DNA of 64,000 nucleotides from Halopiger djelfimassiliensis (GCF_000455365.1 NZ_HG315686.1:515112-579111); one strand, 5' to 3'. Shown: positions 26,173-35,244, numbered from the stretch's first letter. Notes: generated by a model not told the origin, from the letters alone. Made by a program: numbers and translations.

Positions 26173-27627
26173 TCACCCTGCTCGGTACCGGTCGGCCCAT
26201 CGCGGTCCCGCCCGACCCGAGAGGACGAGACCGACGACACCGAACCCGGCTCCTGCGAGCGCGAGTGCGACAGCGACCGTCGCCGTCGGCGGGACGACGA
26301 CGAAGCCGGCGACCAGCGCGGGGACGAGCGCGACCGCGACGCCGACGGTAAAGGTCGTAAAGCGGACGGCGTCGAAGAGGAACTCGTTCGGATCGAAGCC
26401 GGCGATGTAGACCGTGAGCCCGTAGTAGTACAGTCCGTACCCCGCGAGGAGTACCGCGCCGACGGCGGCGTCGACGAGCGACGCCTCGAACCGGACGACG
26501 GCCGCGAGATACGGGACGGCGACGGTCGGCGCGCCGACGAGGACGAACGCCGTCCGCTTCGCCCGGAAGACGTCCTCGATCGAGACCGGGTAGACGAGGT
26601 AGGACTCGAGGGAGTCGAACTGGGTCAGCCAGTTGTACGTCGTAAACGCCGAGAGGCCAAGGACGCCGCCGAAGAAGATCCCCGGCGCGGGTTCGATCCC
26701 GGTGATCTCGCGGACGATGCCGACGAGCGCGGCCACGAGCGCCAGCAGGATCCCCGCCGAGACGAACGGTTTCAAGACGCCGCCGGACGACCGCCCCAGT
26801 TCGAGCAGCGACTTGGCCACGAGCGCCCCGTCGTCGATCGGAAGGGCCGTACTGAGCCGGGCGAACCGATCGCTCGCCGTTCGGGAGGGACGCCCGTACG
26901 TCGGATCGTACACCGCGAGCGAGACCGCGGCGACGACGACCGTTCCGAGTCCGACCCCGACTCCCACGGACGGCGGAGCGTGCATCGGAACGAGCGGCTC
27001 CCGCATCGGTCCGTGCCGACCCGTCGTCCACGTGCCGGCGGCGACGAGGACGGCCGCGATCGAGATCGCCCACGTCGGCACGCCTCGCGTCCGAACGGCG
27101 ATCAGCGCGACCGTCACCGCCATTCCGGCGGCGAAGACGAGACACAGCGAGAGCCAGAGCACTCCGATCGCAAGCGGCCGCGTCGCGGCCGGTCCGGGCA
27201 ACGAGGCGGCGGCGACCGCCATCGGCAACACGAACGCGATCCCGTAAAACAGCGCGTCCTTCAGCAGAAACACGCCGAGCAGTCGCCGACGCGACAGCGG
27301 CAGCGTCGCCGTCGTCGAAAGGACCATCGAAAGCTGCCCGAACACGTTCTCGAGCATATCGGAGCCCGCGAAGCCGGCCGTCCCGCTGTAGAGTCCGAAC
27401 CCGAGCGCGAGGGCGTGCAGGCCGAGTACGATCGTTCCCGGCGTCGTTCCGGTCTCGAGGAGCGCGACCGCCGCGCTCGCGGCGAGCCCGGCGATCACGA
27501 GCGGGAAACACGCGAACCGCCAGCCGCCGAACAGTTGGGTGTGGAGTCGCCACTCCTCGCGAAGCAACGTGCGGAAGACGAGCCACGTCGTCCGTCCCCG
27601 GCTCCGGGAGTCGGTCGTCCGAGTCAT
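26173..27627 (-). CDS. ABC transporter permease (exporter type)
   Basis: A 484-residue, strongly hydrophobic protein with about twelve predicted membrane segments and a charged cytosolic N-terminus (MTRTTDSRSRGRTTWLVFRT). Its start overlaps the stop of the ATPase gene by four bases (27624-27627), so the two subunits are coupled. There is no substrate-binding protein nearby, which points to an ABC-2-like exporter or membrane-remodelling system. The substrate cannot be inferred. Confidence 0.85.
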   Translation of the reverse strand: MTRTTDSRSRGRTTWLVFRTLLREEWRLHTQLFGGWRFACFPLVIAGLAASAAVALLETGTTPGTIVLGLHALALGFGLYSGTAGFAGSDMLENVFGQLSMVLSTTATLPLSRRRLLGVFLLKDALFYGIAFVLPMAVAAASLPGPAATRPLAIGVLWLSLCLVFAAGMAVTVALIAVRTRGVPTWAISIAAVLVAAGTWTTGRHGPMREPLVPMHAPPSVGVGVGLGTVVVAAVSLAVYDPTYGRPSRTASDRFARLSTALPIDDGALVAKSLLELGRSSGGVLKPFVSAGILLALVAALVGIVREITGIEPAPGIFFGGVLGLSAFTTYNWLTQFDSLESYLVYPVSIEDVFRAKRTAFVLVGAPTVAVPYLAAVVRFEASLVDAAVGAVLLAGYGLYYYGLTVYIAGFDPNEFLFDAVRFTTFTVGVAVALVPALVAGFVVVPPTATVAVALALAGAGFGVVGLVLSGRAGPRWADRYRAG

Positions 27628-28397
27628 GCGTCGGGCCGGTTCCGCGTTCGCTCCCCGCGGTCCGACGACGGCAGGTCCCGGGCGTCGGCCGCTTCGACGT
27701 GCTCGAGGAACACCTCGAGCAACGGTTCGTCGGTCCCGTCCGCGAGCGACCGCTCGGCGACGAGGCGGCCGTCGGCGACGATCCCGACCCGGGTGCAGAT
27801 CTCCTCGGCGACGTCGATGTTGTGCGTGGAGACGAAGACGGCGTTGTCATCGGCCGCGTACTCGCGGAGGAACCGCTTGACTTGCTCTTGGACGAGCGGG
27901 TCGAGGTTCGCCAGCGGCTCGTCGATCAACACCACGTCGGGTTCGTGGACGAACGCCTGCGCGATCATCACCTTCTGTTGCTGGCCACGCGAGAGGTCCG
28001 TATGCAGCGTCTCGAGCTTGCTCGTAAAGCCGAGCCGATCCGCCCAGCGGTCGATCCGTTCGTCGACCGACGCGGGATCGAGATCACGCACGCGACCGAC
28101 GAACTCGAGGTACTCCCGCGGTGTGAGGAAACTCGGCGGCGAGGCTTGCTCGGGCAGGATGCCGACCTGCCGGCGCGTCTCGAGCGGGTCGGTCGTCGGA
28201 TCGCTCCCGAGGACGCGGATTTCGCCCTCGTCCGGCAGCACCTGTCCCGTAAGCGCCCGGATCGTAGTCGTTTTCCCGGCACCGTTCGGGCCGAGAAAAC
28301 CGAACAGTTCCCCTCGATCGACGACAAAGCGCATGCCGTCGACCGCGCAAACGGCTCCGTACGACTTTCGCAGTCCGTCGACGTGAATCGCACCCAT
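27624..28397 (-). CDS. ABC transporter ATP-binding protein
   Basis: A 257-residue nucleotide-binding subunit. Walker A is GPNGAGKTTT (about 39-48), the signature is LSRGQQQK, Walker B is VVLIDEP and the switch His follows in VFVSTHN. The start at 28397 (MGAIHVDGLRKSYG) begins the domain; 20 upstream codons lack family similarity. An acidic/Arg tail of about 40 residues follows the domain. It pairs with the overlapping permease downstream. Confidence 0.94.
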   Translation of the reverse strand: MGAIHVDGLRKSYGAVCAVDGMRFVVDRGELFGFLGPNGAGKTTTIRALTGQVLPDEGEIRVLGSDPTTDPLETRRQVGILPEQASPPSFLTPREYLEFVGRVRDLDPASVDERIDRWADRLGFTSKLETLHTDLSRGQQQKVMIAQAFVHEPDVVLIDEPLANLDPLVQEQVKRFLREYAADDNAVFVSTHNIDVAEEICTRVGIVADGRLVAERSLADGTDEPLLEVFLEHVEAADARDLPSSDRGERTRNRPDA

Positions 28398-28491
28398 CCA
28401 ACGCCCGGCGGTTCTCAGGGCGTGGACATAACTGTGCCGGGAGGATCGACCGGACACGCTCGAGACGCGCCGGCAACGGGCGCAGAGGCCG

Positions 28492-29181
28492 TCAGAACTC
28501 CGTTCCGCGACGCGCCCGCTGGCCGTCGTCGATCGGGTGTTTCTCCTTGCGAACGTTCGTGATCAGGTCCGCTCGATCCTCGAGATACGTCGGCTCGGCG
28601 TGGCTGCCCGACAATACGAGTTCGAGGGCGGCCGGCTTCGAATCGAGCAGCGCGAGGATATCCTCCTCGTCGATCAGCCCCCGATCCGCCGCGTAAAGCA
28701 CCTCGTCGAGGACGAGCATGTGCATTCCGTCTTCGGGCGGGGCGTCGAGGTCGATCGGCTCCTCGAGATCGGCCTCGTCGGCCGCCGCGAGCAACTCGCG
28801 GGCCCGCTCGAGGCCGGCTTGGGCCTCGGCTTCGTGCTGTGTCTCGTCGCTGCCGTCTGCCATGCCGTGCCAGCCGTAGTGGCCGACGTTCTCGTAGCTG
28901 ATCCCCGGCAGCGCCGCCATCGCGTTGTACTCGCCGCGGACCGCCTCGACGCTCGAGGCCCCGCCCTTCATGAACTGGAGGACGTGAACCCGGTAGCCGT
29001 GACCCGCCGCACGCATTCCCATCCCGAGCGTCGCCGTCGTCTTCCCCTTGCCGTCGCCCCACCAGACCTGCACGAGGCCGAACTCCTCGGGCGCGGACGG
29101 CTCGATCCGCTCCGGCTCGGGGGTCCGTCCCTGCCCGGGCGTGTTCTCGAGCGTCGACTCGGGCGTGTGATCGTCGCTCAT
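28492..29181 (-). CDS. cobA: Corrinoid (cob(I)yrinic acid a,c-diamide) adenosyltransferase, CobA/BtuR type
   Basis: Transfers the adenosyl group of ATP to reduced cobalt corrinoid. The 229-residue protein has the P-loop WWGDGKGKTTATLGMGMRAA with the CobA pattern, followed by VHVLQFMKGG. HMLVLDEVLYAADRGLIDEE supplies the catalytic acidic region. The N-terminal 35 residues are an acidic, disordered extension (MSDDHTPESTLEN). It lies 4 kb from cbiP on the same strand, both belonging to cobamide synthesis, with unrelated genes between. Confidence 0.93.
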   Translation of the reverse strand: MSDDHTPESTLENTPGQGRTPEPERIEPSAPEEFGLVQVWWGDGKGKTTATLGMGMRAAGHGYRVHVLQFMKGGASSVEAVRGEYNAMAALPGISYENVGHYGWHGMADGSDETQHEAEAQAGLERARELLAAADEADLEEPIDLDAPPEDGMHMLVLDEVLYAADRGLIDEEDILALLDSKPAALELVLSGSHAEPTYLEDRADLITNVRKEKHPIDDGQRARRGTEF

Positions 29182-29230
29182 AGACGAGCCCTCGTCCCGG
29201 GTGCACATGTAGTTGGTGAACACGACGGCC

Positions 29231-29494
29231 TCAGTCGTCGCAGTCGTCGCGGTCCTCGCGGGGAACGTGCTGTTCGAGCACCCGAACGACGTCACGGATC
29301 CGTCGGGCGTTGTACTCGATCGCCGGGATATCGTTCGCTTCGCCGCGGTCGATCAGGGCCGTCGACGCCGCCTCGAGATCGGCAACGAGGTCGGCGAGCC
29401 GTGCTGGGTCGTGGTCGGAGTCGGTTTCGGACATCGGCGGTTCGTGGTCGTACTGGGTGTCGGTCATCGCTGGCTCGGGATCGTTCTTAGCCAT
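29231..29494 (-). CDS. Small acidic protein encoded at the 3' end of the CoA-ligase gene
   Basis: 87 residues. An Asp/Glu-rich, probably disordered N-terminus (1-30) is followed by a helical part (RLADLVADLEAASTALIDRG, then IEYNARRIRDVVRVLEQHV) likely to form a helical hairpin or coiled coil. The start at 29494 lies inside the end of the PaaK-like gene (8-base overlap), which suggests coupled translation and a shared role. I do not recognise the family. A later start at 29464 (MSETDSD) would also work. Confidence 0.6.
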   Translation of the reverse strand: MAKNDPEPAMTDTQYDHEPPMSETDSDHDPARLADLVADLEAASTALIDRGEANDIPAIEYNARRIRDVVRVLEQHVPREDRDDCDD

Positions 29495-30821
29495 CGGTCG
29501 ACCTCCGGTCGTGGACTCGGTTCGCCTTGCGTTCGGGACGCTCGAGGACGCCGGCGTCCCGCAGCCGGATCCGGAACGTGAGGCCACAGGCCCGTTTGAG
29601 CCGGCGTCGAAGGGTCCGTTCGATCGATTCGGGATCGGTCGGATTTTGCGGGGCCGCCTCGGCGAGCAGCGTCACGGCGTCCAGTTCCTTCTCGTCGTGG
29701 TCGTCGATGACGACCCGATACTCGTCGGTGACGGCATCGGTTCGGCGGACGACGTCTTCGACGGCGGTCGGCGAGAGCAACACGCCGTTGACCGTGATGA
29801 ACTCGTCATCACGGCCGAGGATCCCGCCGTCGGCGATTCGAAAGGTCCGGCCACAATCGCACACGTCCGGGGCCTCGAGTGTGACTCGATCCCGCTGTTC
29901 GAACCGGAGGTACGGCTGGGCGTGCCGGTCGAGCGGCGTCACGACCAGCGTCCCCTCCTCCCCCGGTTCGACCGGCGATCCGTCGTCGTCGACCACTTCG
30001 ACGAGAAAGCGGGCTTCGTTGAAGTGGAGTCCGAGGGAGTCGCCGTCGCAGCTGTATCCCCACGCGCCGGTTTCGGTCGCGCCGGCGTGGTCGTACACCG
30101 ACGCACCCCACCGCGTTTCGAGTGCGGCTTTCGTCCCCGGAACGCTCGCGCCGGGTTCGCCGGCACAGACGATCCGTTCGACGCTGGTCGCCGCGGGATC
30201 GATCCCCTCACGTTCGGCGGCCTCGGCGAGTCGCAGGGCGTACGTCGGCGTGGTCACGATCACGGTCGCTTCGAGATCGGCGATGCGTTCGACCCGCTCG
30301 GCCGAGGAGAGGTTTCCGCCCGGAACGACCTCGGCACCGATGCGCTCGCAGGCGTAGTGTGCGGCCCAGAATGCGACGTACGCGCCGTAGGAAAACGGAA
30401 CGAAAACCCGGTCGTCCGGCCGAACGCCCTGCGCCCAGAGAACCGTCGCCCAGCAGTCGCTCCACCACTCCCAGTCCCGTCCCGACTCCGCCTGTCGCAG
30501 CGGGGTGCCGGTGGTGCCGGAGGTCCGGTGATACTCCCGGACCTCTGCAGGGTCCACGGCGAGGAGGTCCCCGTACGGCGTGTCCCCGTCTTCCGTCGCC
30601 TGTGCCCGTCTGAGTTCGCCTTTCGTCGTCGTCGGAACCGCACGGATGTCGTCGAACGTCTCGATGCCTTCGGGATCGATTCCGGCACGGTCGAGTTTGT
30701 CCCTGAATAGGGGAACGTTTTCGTAGACGTACTGTGCCTGTTCTCGGAACTTGCGTCGCTGCCGTCGCTCGAGGCGCTCGCGTGGCATCGTCTCGAGCGA
30801 CGGGTTCCACATCCCGGCCAT
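29487..30821 (-). CDS. Phenylacetate--CoA ligase-like (PaaK family) acyl-CoA ligase
   Basis: A 444-residue adenylate-forming enzyme that activates a carboxylic acid to its CoA thioester. YHRTSGTTGTPLRQ is the AMP/phosphate loop (about 97-110), YDHAGATETGAWG the aryl/acyl and adenine region, and LGRDDEFITVNGVLLSP the hinge and C-terminal lysine-region segment typical of PaaK. A CDCGRTF Cys pair near 325 is common in this subgroup and may bind zinc. No other phenylacetate (paa) gene is present in the window apart from a PaaB-like small protein at 61.3 kb, so the acid substrate is unknown. Confidence 0.85.
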   Translation of the reverse strand: MAGMWNPSLETMPRERLERRQRRKFREQAQYVYENVPLFRDKLDRAGIDPEGIETFDDIRAVPTTTKGELRRAQATEDGDTPYGDLLAVDPAEVREYHRTSGTTGTPLRQAESGRDWEWWSDCWATVLWAQGVRPDDRVFVPFSYGAYVAFWAAHYACERIGAEVVPGGNLSSAERVERIADLEATVIVTTPTYALRLAEAAEREGIDPAATSVERIVCAGEPGASVPGTKAALETRWGASVYDHAGATETGAWGYSCDGDSLGLHFNEARFLVEVVDDDGSPVEPGEEGTLVVTPLDRHAQPYLRFEQRDRVTLEAPDVCDCGRTFRIADGGILGRDDEFITVNGVLLSPTAVEDVVRRTDAVTDEYRVVIDDHDEKELDAVTLLAEAAPQNPTDPESIERTLRRRLKRACGLTFRIRLRDAGVLERPERKANRVHDRRSTDG

Positions 30822-30958
30822 CGACTCGGCCGACGTACTGCGAGGGTTTTGTTATGGTCGAAGGGTTGCGGATCGTATCGACCTCGTAGGGGACTCAGCG
30901 ACGCCGTACCGCGGGGTATCGACCCTATTACTATTGCCGCCCGATCGCAGGACTCGAT

Positions 30959-32128
30959 ATGTTCGAACGGCTTCGCCGCCATCGCGGTTCGTCCCGTCGA
31001 ACGGTCGACAGGGACGGCCGCGAGTATACGATCCGGCAGTATCGCGACCGGGATCGAAACGAGGTGCTCGCGCTGTATCGGGCGGTGCTCGAGTCGGGGC
31101 TGTCCGAAGCGTGGTTCGAGTGGAAGTACGAGTCGAACCCGTACGTCGAGGACGTCCCCGTCTACGTCGCCGAACACGACGGGACCGTCGTCGGCGCGGG
31201 CGGCTTCTGGGTCCTCGAGTTACACACCGGCTCGCGGTCGACCCGCGTCGTCCAGCCCTGTGACGCCGCGGTTCGGCCGGCACACCGGCGGCGGGGCCTG
31301 TATACCGAAATCCTCGGCAGGGGCCTCGAACGGTTCGACGACGACGGCCTCGATATCGCCTTCGACTTCCCGAACGAGCTGAGCAAAGCGACGTTCGAGA
31401 AGTACGGCTGGCGGCCGGTCGAACGCCGGGAAACGTTCTTTCGGCTCCAGCGGCCGGGGGCGTTGCTCGGCGATCGGTTCGACGGCCCCGCCGCGTCGCT
31501 GGCGGCCGACGGCGCACGGCTGCTCGCCCGGGGGTATCTCGCCGCCGCGTCACGTCGGCGATCGGCCGCCAGCGACCGGCTCGCCATCGACGTCGAGCGG
31601 ACCGCGGGGATCCCGGCCGAAACGCTCGCGGCGCTCTATCGCCGGGCCGTTCCCGACGCGTTCCACGTCGTCCGTGACGAGACGTTCTACGAGTGGCGAT
31701 TCGAGAACCCGCAGTGGACGTACACGACCTACGTCGGGCGCTACGAGGGAACCCCGATCGCTGCGATCGTGACGGGAACGACGGTCGAAAACGGCGCGGT
31801 CGTGACGCATCTCACCGACATCGTCCCCCTCGTGGCCGACCGGTCCCGAACCGCGGCGTTTGGCCCCCTTCTCGAGGCGGTGCTCGAGGCGAGCGACGAC
31901 GCGGCGCTCGTCGTCGCGCCGTCGACCCCGATTCCGAGGGCGATCCTCTCGGCGTACGGGTTTCGGAGCGATCACTCCCTCCCGCTTTCGCTGGCCGCAA
32001 CGCCGACCGTCCACGGCGTCTGTACGCTCTCGGACGGGGACGACCGCGATCGGTGGCTCGTCGACGGGAAACGGCTGCCGGATCCCGACGCCTGGCGGAT
32101 CACGTTCAGCGAATACGATACGGGCTGA
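30959..32128 (+). CDS. GNAT-family acyltransferase, probably two fused GNAT halves
   Basis: 389 residues. The N-terminal half has the acetyl-CoA loop (VQPCDAAVRPAHRRRGLYTE, R-x-x-G pattern, about 93-112) and a following helix pattern. The C-terminal half (about 225-370) has a second GNAT-like core (YTTYVGRYEGTPIAAIVTG, then DIVPLVADRS) without a clear R-x-x-G loop, so it may be structural. Such two-domain acetyltransferases act on small amines or peptides. It is divergent from the CoA ligase, with 137 bases between. Substrate not inferable. Confidence 0.8.
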   Translation: MFERLRRHRGSSRRTVDRDGREYTIRQYRDRDRNEVLALYRAVLESGLSEAWFEWKYESNPYVEDVPVYVAEHDGTVVGAGGFWVLELHTGSRSTRVVQPCDAAVRPAHRRRGLYTEILGRGLERFDDDGLDIAFDFPNELSKATFEKYGWRPVERRETFFRLQRPGALLGDRFDGPAASLAADGARLLARGYLAAASRRRSAASDRLAIDVERTAGIPAETLAALYRRAVPDAFHVVRDETFYEWRFENPQWTYTTYVGRYEGTPIAAIVTGTTVENGAVVTHLTDIVPLVADRSRTAAFGPLLEAVLEASDDAALVVAPSTPIPRAILSAYGFRSDHSLPLSLAATPTVHGVCTLSDGDDRDRWLVDGKRLPDPDAWRITFSEYDTG

Positions 32129-32651
32129 GCCGTCCTCGCGGGAAGTATTCCGTGATCGTCATGACGTGTGTCCCCGCCGCGTGGATGCGGTAGGTCCGCT
32201 CTAAGAGACTCTTCGCGTCGCTTTCGACGAACGACGGAAACTCGTCGCCCTCGGACCGCGCGGTTAGCTCGACGAGTTCCCGCCTCGTCTCCGCACACTC
32301 GTTGCGGAGCACGTCCCCGATCCCGACGTCGCCCGCGACGAGCGCCTCGGCGATGGAGTCCTCGAGCGGCGGCAGCTGGACCGTCGAGCGCGCCCAGACG
32401 AGCGGGGTTCGTTCGGGTTCACATTCGAGGGCGACCGTCCGGTACAGTCGATCCTCGGACACCTCTCGGTCGAGGATCGCGATCGAAACCTCGCGTCTCG
32501 TCAGCGACTCGAGCATGTCGGTGACGGTGCCGTCGGTCGCGAGAAACAGCCGTTCGATCGGCGACAGCGCGAGCCCGGACTCCCGCTCGAGCGCGATCAC
32601 CCTCGAGCGGACCGAGTCGACAGCGGTCGTCGTGTGTCCGTCGTTGCTCAT
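32106..32651 (-). CDS. Chorismate-lyase-like protein (DUF98 family)
   Basis: 181 residues matching the DUF98/Rv2949c-like family, whose mycobacterial member makes 4-hydroxybenzoate from chorismate. Conserved pieces are LSPIERLFLATDGTVTDMLE, VWARSTVQLPPL (the Arg that binds the chorismate carboxylates in UbiC-like folds) and YRIHAAGTHVMTITEYFP, with the catalytic-type Glu. The start at 32651 (MSNDGHT) begins the domain. The 3' end overlaps the end of the convergent GNAT gene by 23 bases. In archaea the product and its use are not established, so an enzyme role is inference. Confidence 0.75.
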   Translation of the reverse strand: MSNDGHTTTAVDSVRSRVIALERESGLALSPIERLFLATDGTVTDMLESLTRREVSIAILDREVSEDRLYRTVALECEPERTPLVWARSTVQLPPLEDSIAEALVAGDVGIGDVLRNECAETRRELVELTARSEGDEFPSFVESDAKSLLERTYRIHAAGTHVMTITEYFPRGRLSPYRIR

Positions 32652-32927
32652 TTGACGATCGGCCTGATCGAGGGGACGACCGGCGTCCGCTTTGTAATGT
32701 CCCGGCTTCACTGGCCCGTGTCCGCCGTCTGAATCCCGGCACCACCGCGAGTTAGCGGTCCGTCCGGCGGCGATACGCGGACCGAAATGACGGCGTACGA
32801 GAACGTTTCCGCCCGATCGGAAGCCGGCGGGGCGAATCGCCTGCAGGAGCCAATCCGCACTCGATACACCGGGGGTCGGCCAACCAAACGTGTCTTTAGG
32901 CCCCGTCCCTAATGTGTTCGCATCCAT

Positions 32928-33299
32928 ATGTCACTCGAGTGCTCGTCGTCCGGTGAGCCCCCTGCGCCCGATCTCGCGAAGATCGTCGGCGTCCTGGACG
33001 ACACCGGCTGTCGGGAGATCGTCTCGATACTCGAGGAGCCGATGACCGTCGACGAGATCGCCGACGAAGCCGACCTCCCGCTCTCCACCACGTACCGCAA
33101 ACTGGACTGTCTCACCGACGCGTCGCTGGTCACCGAAACCAGCGGGGTCCGACGGGGTAGCCATCGAAAATCCCGATATATCGCCGATTTCGACCGGATC
33201 GCGATCAGTCTCGACGAGACACAGGAGTTTCGCGTCGACGTCGATCGTGCGGCGAACCGATCACTTGACCTCTGGGCGGCCATCGAGCGGGAGTGCTGA
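32928..33299 (+). CDS. ArsR-like winged-helix regulator
   Basis: A 123-residue regulator. Residues about 15-85 form a winged helix: LAKIVGVLDDTGCREIVSIL, MTVDEIADEADLPLSTTYRK as the helix-turn-helix, then SRYIADFDRIAI as the wing. An acidic helical tail (DETQEFRVDVDRAANRSLDL) may dimerise. It begins with an N-terminal Cys/Ser/Pro stretch, and Cys5 and Cys28 could sense redox or metal, although no paired ligand motif is seen. It is divergent from the DUF98 gene. Targets unknown. Confidence 0.85.
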   Translation: MSLECSSSGEPPAPDLAKIVGVLDDTGCREIVSILEEPMTVDEIADEADLPLSTTYRKLDCLTDASLVTETSGVRRGSHRKSRYIADFDRIAISLDETQEFRVDVDRAANRSLDLWAAIEREC

Positions 33300-33344
33300 C
33301 CGGATCGCGGGCACGCTCGACTACCGGTTCCGTTTCGAGACCGC

Positions 33345-34562
33345 TCAGTTCCCTATGATGTCCGCGTCCGCCGGCCCCGTGCCGTCGAACTCGCGGACCA
33401 ACGCGTCGAGTGCTGCCGGGTCCGAAGCGTTCGGCAACCGCTCGTCCGCCGTAGAACAGGTCGCGTCGACGCCGAGTCGATCACAGACGAGATCCGCCGT
33501 TGCTTCGGCCATTCGCCGGTAGGTCGTCAGTTTCCCGCCGACGATGCTCGCGAGGTTCTCGACGGCGGGAGCGTGATCGAGCAGAACGAACCCGCGGGAG
33601 ATCCCCCGCCCGCCGCGGGCGGCCTCGTCGGGTTCGTACAGCGGTCTGACACCCCACCACGTACGGATGGGATCGGCGTCGGCGACCGCCGGGAGCATCG
33701 TCGCACACTCCGCGATCGTCCGCTCGATTTCCCAGTCAGCCGTCCGATAGTCCTCGGGATCGTCGACCGGAACGCTCGTCGTCCCGAGGACCACCTCGTC
33801 GTCGTGCGGGACGACGATGTCGCCGTCGGCCGGCTCGCGACACCGGTTGAGCACCGGATCGAGAGCGTCGTACGCCACCGAAACCATTACGCCGCGAGTC
33901 GGGCGCATCTCGAGCGAAACGCCAGCGAGCGCGGCAACCCGTCCGGCGTACGGGCCCGTCGCGTTCACGACGTACGTCGGCGCGATCGTCTCGGCGGCGT
34001 CGCCGCCGAGTTCGACGGCTTCGATCCGTCCGTCCGCGACTGTCATCGACTCGACCGGGGCGTGCGGGCGGACTCGCGCGCCGTTCGCTCGGGCGTCCGC
34101 GGCGGTGGCCGCCACCAGTCTGGAGGGGGAAACGACCGCGTCGGGTACCCACATCGCACGCTCGACGGCCTCGCTGAGGCCGGGGACCGCGGCTTCGGCG
34201 GCGTCGCCGTCGACGACCTCGACCGGGATGCCGATCGATTCGCAGGCCACGCATTTCTCGTCGAAGTAGGCCGGGTCGTCGCCGGACAGTTGCACGAAGA
34301 GCCCGCGCGTCTCCCGGACGCACTCGCCGGCGATCGCTCGGAGGGTGCGGTTTTCCTCGAGACACTCGCGTGCGCCGTCCGCGTCCGATTCGGCGTACCG
34401 GGCACCGCTGTGTAACAGGCCGTGGGAGCGCCCCGACGTCCCCGCCGAGAGCCCGTCGCGGTCGACGAGCGTCGCGTCGACGCCCCGCAACGCGAGGTCC
34501 CGCGCGACCCCCGCACCGGTCGCGCCGCCGCCGATCACGAGGGCATCCGGTTGGCTGCTCAT
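33345..34562 (-). CDS. Glycerol-3-phosphate dehydrogenase-like FAD oxidoreductase (short GlpA-like)
   Basis: A 405-residue flavoprotein of the DAO/GlpA family. The N-terminal FAD motif is ALVIGGGATGAGVARDLALR (about 7-26), with SAGTSGRSHGLLHSGARY contacting FAD, and IVGGKLTTYRRMAE near residue 357 as the C-terminal FAD-site motif. GlpA proteins of haloarchaea are usually 500-600 residues with a C-terminal iron-sulfur (BFD-like) domain; this one ends about 40 residues after the FAD motif, so that domain is absent. glpB, glpC and glpK are not nearby. It probably oxidises glycerol-3-phosphate or a related 2-hydroxy acid. Confidence 0.82.
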   Translation of the reverse strand: MSSQPDALVIGGGATGAGVARDLALRGVDATLVDRDGLSAGTSGRSHGLLHSGARYAESDADGARECLEENRTLRAIAGECVRETRGLFVQLSGDDPAYFDEKCVACESIGIPVEVVDGDAAEAAVPGLSEAVERAMWVPDAVVSPSRLVAATAADARANGARVRPHAPVESMTVADGRIEAVELGGDAAETIAPTYVVNATGPYAGRVAALAGVSLEMRPTRGVMVSVAYDALDPVLNRCREPADGDIVVPHDDEVVLGTTSVPVDDPEDYRTADWEIERTIAECATMLPAVADADPIRTWWGVRPLYEPDEAARGGRGISRGFVLLDHAPAVENLASIVGGKLTTYRRMAEATADLVCDRLGVDATCSTADERLPNASDPAALDALVREFDGTGPADADIIGN

Positions 34563-34722
34563 GGACCTCCACAGGCGATCGGCTGGGCACCGCCGACGGC
34601 TCGAGCGCCGGCTCCCGTCAGCGGCCGCTCGCGGTCGTCTCGAGAGGGACCGCTCGAGCCGCGGCTTTCGAACCGCAGCAGTCCGGTGACGTCCATCTCG
34701 GAGCGTGAGTGCCGTGGGACGA

Positions 34723-35148
34723 TCAGGGGCTGTACTCCGGGGACTGGGTTTCGATCGTGTCGACGACGTTGTCGAGTTCCTCGCCGATCGTCGCGATCAG
34801 GTCGTCGAGCGTCGCGATTCCGGTGAGGGTCCCGTCGTCGTCGACGATCGGGAACCGGCGGACGTGGTGTTCGTTGATCGCCCGCGAGATGGCGATCGGA
34901 TCCTCGTCCTCGTGGATCGTCGCCGGGTCCTCGGTCATGATTTCGTCGACGGAAACCGACGCCACGTCGTCGCGCTCGTGGATTACCAGCGCGGCGTCCC
35001 GGTCGGTGACGATGCCGACCGGTTCTTCGTCCTCGGTGACGACGAGCGCCCCGACGTTTTCGGACTCGAGTCGTTCCGTGATCGATTCCAGTTCGTCGTC
35101 CGGACTCGCCGTAACGACCTCCTTGGGACCGAGTTCGCCGACAGACAT
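34723..35148 (-). CDS. Stand-alone tandem CBS-domain protein
   Basis: 141 residues consisting of two CBS repeats: residues 3-60 (VVTASPDDELESITERLESE, GIVTDRDAAL) and 70-128 (IMTEDPATIHEDEDPIAISR, RRFPIVDDDGTLTGIATLDD). A pair of CBS motifs forms a Bateman module that binds adenine or guanine nucleotides. No catalytic domain is attached. It lies 97 bases downstream of a GuaB-like gene on the same strand; that enzyme lacks the CBS pair that IMP dehydrogenases usually carry, so a regulatory partnership is possible. Confidence 0.9.
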   Translation of the reverse strand: MSVGELGPKEVVTASPDDELESITERLESENVGALVVTEDEEPVGIVTDRDAALVIHERDDVASVSVDEIMTEDPATIHEDEDPIAISRAINEHHVRRFPIVDDDGTLTGIATLDDLIATIGEELDNVVDTIETQSPEYSP

Positions 35149-35244
35149 GATTCGAATCCAACGACGACAGGCCCGCTAATCAAGCTAGAGCTTTCAAGTG
35201 ACTACCGGACGCCGAACTCGAGCGACGGCGGGGCGGCACGAAAC

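Noticed and set aside
26143..28386. 747-codon plus-strand frame across the ABC exporter genes
   Set aside because: Antisense to two genes with clear Walker motifs and membrane segments; extremely Arg/Glu-rich with no fold.
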